This document shows positions 60,450 to 64,000 of a DNA stretch of 64,000 nucleotides, piece by piece; the stretch's first letter is position 1; the number at the start of each line of letters is the position of its first letter. This DNA comes from an uncultured Actinomyces sp. (GTDB lineage Bacteria; Actinomycetota; Actinomycetes; Actinomycetales; Actinomycetaceae): positions 1 to 64,000 of the forward strand of contig URAS01000006.1 in the NCBI GenBank assembly GCA_900545825.1, given 5' to 3'. Under the pieces are notes generated by a model, which worked only from the letters and a program-made list of their open reading frames with translations, was not told where the DNA came from and ran no database searches. Made by a program: the position numbers and the translations under genes.

Positions 60450-63400
60450 ATGTCGCCGACGCATCGCGCTCGTACGAAGGGTTCCTGGACCCGCGCCACC
60501 ATTGCTGGTGGCATCGTGACCGTCCTCGTCGTTTGTGGTCTGGTGCTCGGCCTGTGCAGCGGCAACTACGCTGGCCCCGCGCATGGCTACACGCCCAAGG
60601 AGCTGCCGGCTAACGCCCAGCTGAACCCCAAGATCGCCACCACCTTGACGACGGACTTCAAGGGCGCCGAGGTGAAGCCCGGCGCGTCGTTCGACTACAA
60701 GGGGACCGTAAAGTTCGATAACGCGGCCGAGACGGGATTCAATAACGTCACGACCACTATCCGCTTTACTCCGGATGGGAATGCTCCGGTATCGAGCCTG
60801 GCGACGTCGAATTTTAGCTTTACGCAAGGCAGCGGAAACGTTACCGGCGTGACGAAGAATTCGGATGGCTCCTACACAATCGCCGTCTCGGGCGTCAGTA
60901 ACAATGCGGTGTTGAGTTTCACCGCTCCGGCGACGGTAAACGCGAATGCCCAGCCCGGGGATATCTTTGAGGGCACGCTGGATGCGCAAACAACGGGCAC
61001 CGTCACGGTCGGTATTGCGGGCGATAGCAATTTCACCCCCAACCCGCAGTTCACTCCGGACACTCCGGGAGTCCCTTACGACTGTTCGGGAACCATGGAG
61101 TACCACTACACCGTCAAGGACGCCGGTGCGTGGCTGGTCGATATCAAGTTTGGTGACACCGCCGGGAAGGGCCTGGTCATTCCCGACACGACCCCGCTGG
61201 TTAATGGCACGCAGGACCCCAGCAGCAAGAACTCGCTGGTCGTGACCGATCCCCAGGGCCGGGACATTACCGCGCAGGTCCTGGCGAAGATGAGCGGATA
61301 CAAGGCGAATGATCCGGGGAAGCCGTATCGGACCAGCTCGAACACGGCCAACTACCGCATTCGCTGGGTCGATTCGATGAACTGGAACTACAACGAGGCG
61401 ACCTGGACGGGCGACACCTGGTTGGACTCCGGCACCAAGATGGTCATTAAGCGCCATGTTCGCTACGGAAACTGCGTCGGCAAGGGCGTCTCCACCGACG
61501 GGTCGATGCAGCGCGAACTCTCGGCAAACGTCGACCTCGGGCGGCCGAACATCTCCGTGAGCGACGGGACCAGCACGTCGTTTGTGATGCCGGGGACGGT
61601 CAAGAATGGCCCATTCTGCGACTATCTCTACATCTATGGCGACCGAAAGACCACGAACTCCCCGGTCGCGCGCGTCGAGTTCTCGAAATTGACGAACACG
61701 AATCAGGTGCTGAGCGGCTGGAAACAGGGGCCCCTCGAGGGCGGCGAAGGCTATGGCGTCAGTGGTTTGCCGGGATTGGACGGCAAGCACTACTACCTGC
61801 CCGATCGGCCAAAGACGACTGGCGGCGGCTCGCAGACAATGCCGGCGAGGGAACTGCGTGCTTACGATTCGGGTACTAACCAAAGCGCGCGCGTCAAGGC
61901 GTCGCCGATTTATACCCATGGTGGCGGTTTCGACTCTAACGGACTGTTCTGGGTGGGCGAATACTCGGTCTCAAAGGACAAGCACCCCTCGGATCACAAG
62001 ACATTCGTCTTGGGCACCGACCCGCTGCGCCCGGACGAGGGCTGGTACGCCGTCAATATCGCGGGCATGACGATGCGTTCGGGTACAGATGCTCGTATTA
62101 CCGACCTGGCTTTCGACAGCGAGGGGAATCTCTGGCTAGTCGGTGTTCCGCACACTGGCGGCGCGGTCACGAATATCTTCAAGGTTCCGGCGAGCGACCT
62201 TCGGGCGGCCGCAGCGAAGAAGGTACTGGCGAAAGTAGGGATTGACAACTATCCCGTCGTCACCGCGACCAATATGACGAACGGTAACGCCGGCGGCTAC
62301 GCAACCGGGAAAACGTATGGGTTGGCGTTCGGTCCCAACGATACGATGTACATTTCGCAAGGCAACTATGTGCAGCGCGTGGATAACGTGGCGACGGGCA
62401 AGACTACGCTGGTAGCCACCTTCCAACAGGGTGGTGTCGACCTCGCCTCCTGCCCGATGCCCTCGAGTGCCGCCTCATTTAAGCTGCGGAAGTCCGTCGT
62501 CGATCCGGTGACGCACAAAGCGACGCCGGCTGGGACGACGGCGGCGAACGAGCTGACGCTCGACGAGCACGGTAACGGCACGGTCGACTACCTGGTGACG
62601 GTCGCCAATACCGGCACCAGCGCCGGCGATCCGGGGACGATCACGGATTCGCTGGGCTTCCCCGCTGGGGTGACGGTGAACGACGTCCGTGTCGACGGGG
62701 TCTCGCAGGGCGCGAAGACGTCCTTCACCCTGAGCCCGGGCAGTCTGGATGGGGGCGCCGCAAAGACCTATCGGGTCTCGGTTGACTTCTCCACCACCCT
62801 GGGCGGAACCAACTGGTCGAGCCTCGGTACCTGCAATACGACGGATGCGGGCACGCCCGGCTCCGGCCTGTTCAACAGTGTCCGCATGGACAGCGACTCC
62901 GATGGCAACGCGAATAACGACGCGTGCGTGCCCGTCGTGCCGCCGTCGAAGGGCCACCTCAAACTGGTGAAGCGGGTTCTCGACGAGAACGGCAACGACA
63001 TTACGTCCCAGGCCGACCTCTCGAAGTTCCAGCTGGTTGCTGCGGGCGGTTCGCTGCTGCACGGCACCTCCGGGGTCGAGGGCGACGTCATCGCCGGCAA
63101 GTACAAGCTGAGCGAGCTGGCAAACGGTCTCGACTCGACCTACCTGTTCGGCAAGCAGTGGACGTGCGATTCCGGGAAGACCCCGGATGCCGACGGCTAT
63201 ATCACGCTTAATCAAAACGACAACGTGACGTGCACGATCGACAACACCCGCAAACCGAAGATCCACATCGAAAAGCTCGCCTCCGACCCGATTGACGGGA
63301 ACGGCCACTACGGCAAAACGGTCACGCTTGACGGTGAGGGCAAGGGTGTGTTGCGGTACACGATTCGCGTGACGAACGGGTCGAGCTTCACCGCTAACAC

Positions 63401-64000
63401 GGGAGCGATCACCGATATCTTCACGCCGCCGGCCGGCCTCGTGTGGGATGGCAACAAGACGGCGACCGTGGCGTTCGTTCCCGGCAGCACCGGTGCCACG
63501 GCCGACGGCCTCAAGACCGCGCTGATTCAGAGCCAGCTGGCCAAGCCCGGGGTCGCGATCGCGAGTGCGGTCAAGAACATTCCGGCGAACGGTCACGTCG
63601 ACTTCACCATCGACATTCCCGTCCAGGCAAATAACGCCGTTTCTGGCGGGAAGACCATCTTCGAGGCGAACGAAGACAACCTGAAGAAGTGCGAAGCGAA
63701 ACAGACCACCACGTCGAGTTACGTGGGGCCGAGCTACGGCGCGACGAACTACACGTGGGTCGAGAATGAGGATACGACGTACAGCGATATCCCCATCGAC
63801 GACAACCTCGCGTGCATTCCGGTCGAAAAGTCGAAGCAGGCGAAAGTCCACGTCCAAAAGGTCGCGACGCATGTGCAGCAGGGCGGGACGAACCCGCACG
63901 TCGGCCAGCCGGTGACGCCCAGCTTCGTTGACGGCGCCGTGTCGATGGACTACACGATCGAGGTGACGAACGCCGAGGCGACGCGGAAGGCCACGGCGAC
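60450..64000 (+). CDS. Very large surface protein, 3' end beyond the window
   Basis: The frame from ATG 60450 (GAGAGG six bases upstream) stays open to the window end, at least 1,183 residues. It has an Arg-rich N-terminus and one TM/signal segment (IAGGIVTVLVVCGLVLGLC, about 18-36). A beta-rich region of about 650 residues with WVDSMNWNYNEATW and GGFDSNGLFWVGE follows. Next come DUF11-type domains (DYLVTVANTGTSAGDPGTITD near 715), an SpaA/prealbumin-like domain (GHLKLVKRVLDENGNDIT to NVTCTIDNTR, about 830-935) and another DUF11-type repeat (IHIEKLASDP, RYTIRVTNGSSF). This layout is typical of adhesins or pilus-like surface proteins with isopeptide-type domains. The C-terminus and any sorting signal are not visible. 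Confidence 0.8.
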   Translation, partial: MSPTHRARTKGSWTRATIAGGIVTVLVVCGLVLGLCSGNYAGPAHGYTPKELPANAQLNPKIATTLTTDFKGAEVKPGASFDYKGTVKFDNAAETGFNNVTTTIRFTPDGNAPVSSLATSNFSFTQGSGNVTGVTKNSDGSYTIAVSGVSNNAVLSFTAPATVNANAQPGDIFEGTLDAQTTGTVTVGIAGDSNFTPNPQFTPDTPGVPYDCSGTMEYHYTVKDAGAWLVDIKFGDTAGKGLVIPDTTPLVNGTQDPSSKNSLVVTDPQGRDITAQVLAKMSGYKANDPGKPYRTSSNTANYRIRWVDSMNWNYNEATWTGDTWLDSGTKMVIKRHVRYGNCVGKGVSTDGSMQRELSANVDLGRPNISVSDGTSTSFVMPGTVKNGPFCDYLYIYGDRKTTNSPVARVEFSKLTNTNQVLSGWKQGPLEGGEGYGVSGLPGLDGKHYYLPDRPKTTGGGSQTMPARELRAYDSGTNQSARVKASPIYTHGGGFDSNGLFWVGEYSVSKDKHPSDHKTFVLGTDPLRPDEGWYAVNIAGMTMRSGTDARITDLAFDSEGNLWLVGVPHTGGAVTNIFKVPASDLRAAAAKKVLAKVGIDNYPVVTATNMTNGNAGGYATGKTYGLAFGPNDTMYISQGNYVQRVDNVATGKTTLVATFQQGGVDLASCPMPSSAASFKLRKSVVDPVTHKATPAGTTAANELTLDEHGNGTVDYLVTVANTGTSAGDPGTITDSLGFPAGVTVNDVRVDGVSQGAKTSFTLSPGSLDGGAAKTYRVSVDFSTTLGGTNWSSLGTCNTTDAGTPGSGLFNSVRMDSDSDGNANNDACVPVVPPSKGHLKLVKRVLDENGNDITSQADLSKFQLVAAGGSLLHGTSGVEGDVIAGKYKLSELANGLDSTYLFGKQWTCDSGKTPDADGYITLNQNDNVTCTIDNTRKPKIHIEKLASDPIDGNGHYGKTVTLDGEGKGVLRYTIRVTNGSSFTANTGAITDIFTPPAGLVWDGNKTATVAFVPGSTGATADGLKTALIQSQLAKPGVAIASAVKNIPANGHVDFTIDIPVQANNAVSGGKTIFEANEDNLKKCEAKQTTTSSYVGPSYGATNYTWVENEDTTYSDIPIDDNLACIPVEKSKQAKVHVQKVATHVQQGGTNPHVGQPVTPSFVDGAVSMDYTIEVTNAEATRKATA

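Overview
The window is high-GC (roughly two thirds G+C) bacterial DNA with actinobacterial gene content: class Ib NrdF separate from nrdE, a GuaB1-type GMP reductase, SprT-like and HrpA/HrpB helicase genes, LAXTG cell-wall sorting signals and GTG starts. It looks like a host-associated, mucin-feeding actinobacterium. The family cannot be fixed from this sequence alone.

Layout. 0.1-2.6 kb: a HEPN/Abi-like protein, a six-TM membrane protein and a uridine-kinase-like P-loop protein. 2.8-18.4 kb: a sialic acid island. It holds the leftward operon nanA-nanK-nanE-nagB, a truncated sialidase fused at its broken end to a truncated MFS transporter, a TIM-barrel protein of unknown function, an intact sialidase without a signal peptide, an oligopeptide-type ABC transporter (lipoprotein, permease, permease-ATPase fusion, ATPase) and a GntR/FCD regulator. 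Matches to the 12-bp palindrome TCAGACGTCTGA lie in front of nanA, the TIM-barrel gene, the transporter and the regulator, which predicts one regulon. 18.6-21.7 kb: a Cys/His/Gly-rich putative metal-binding protein, a degenerate resolvase-like protein, nrdF and a cupin behind a MerR-type promoter. 21.8-33.4 kb: a small EamA transporter, an S33 hydrolase, two paralogous secreted lipases around a membrane-anchored protein, guaB1, a low-molecular-weight phosphatase, a secreted trypsin-like protease, a phosphoribosyltransferase, a SprT-like protein and a membrane-anchored protein possibly acting on the cell wall. 33.5-42.5 kb: two giant LAXTG-anchored proteins, a beta-helix protein with discoidin-like domains and a GH101 endo-alpha-N-acetylgalactosaminidase. 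42.8-45.3 kb: a persulfide-stress operon (rhodanese, CstR, CoA-disulfide-reductase/rhodanese fusion). 45.4-60.1 kb: an aldo/keto reductase, membrane proteins, hrpA, a three-gene operon of two 44-residue peptides around a secreted VaFE-like protein, a hydrolase without its serine, a ferritin-like/VIT1 transporter, a TRIC-family channel, an anchored HNH nuclease and hrpB. From 60.45 kb to the window end: the 5' part of a very large surface protein.

How it fits together. GH101 and the beta-helix protein would release glycans at the cell surface. The ABC transporter imports sialic acid or small sialylated glycans. The leaderless sialidase would act inside the cell, and NanA, NanK, NanE and NagB convert Neu5Ac towards fructose-6-phosphate under the GntR repressor.

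Two families of intergenic palindromic repeats run through the window. Family A has the arm GTGAACGTGA and often occurs as pairs of two subtypes. Family B has the arm CGAAACGCTCACCT, with extra half-sites and one short tandem array. Some copies supply the last codons or the stop codon of neighbouring genes.
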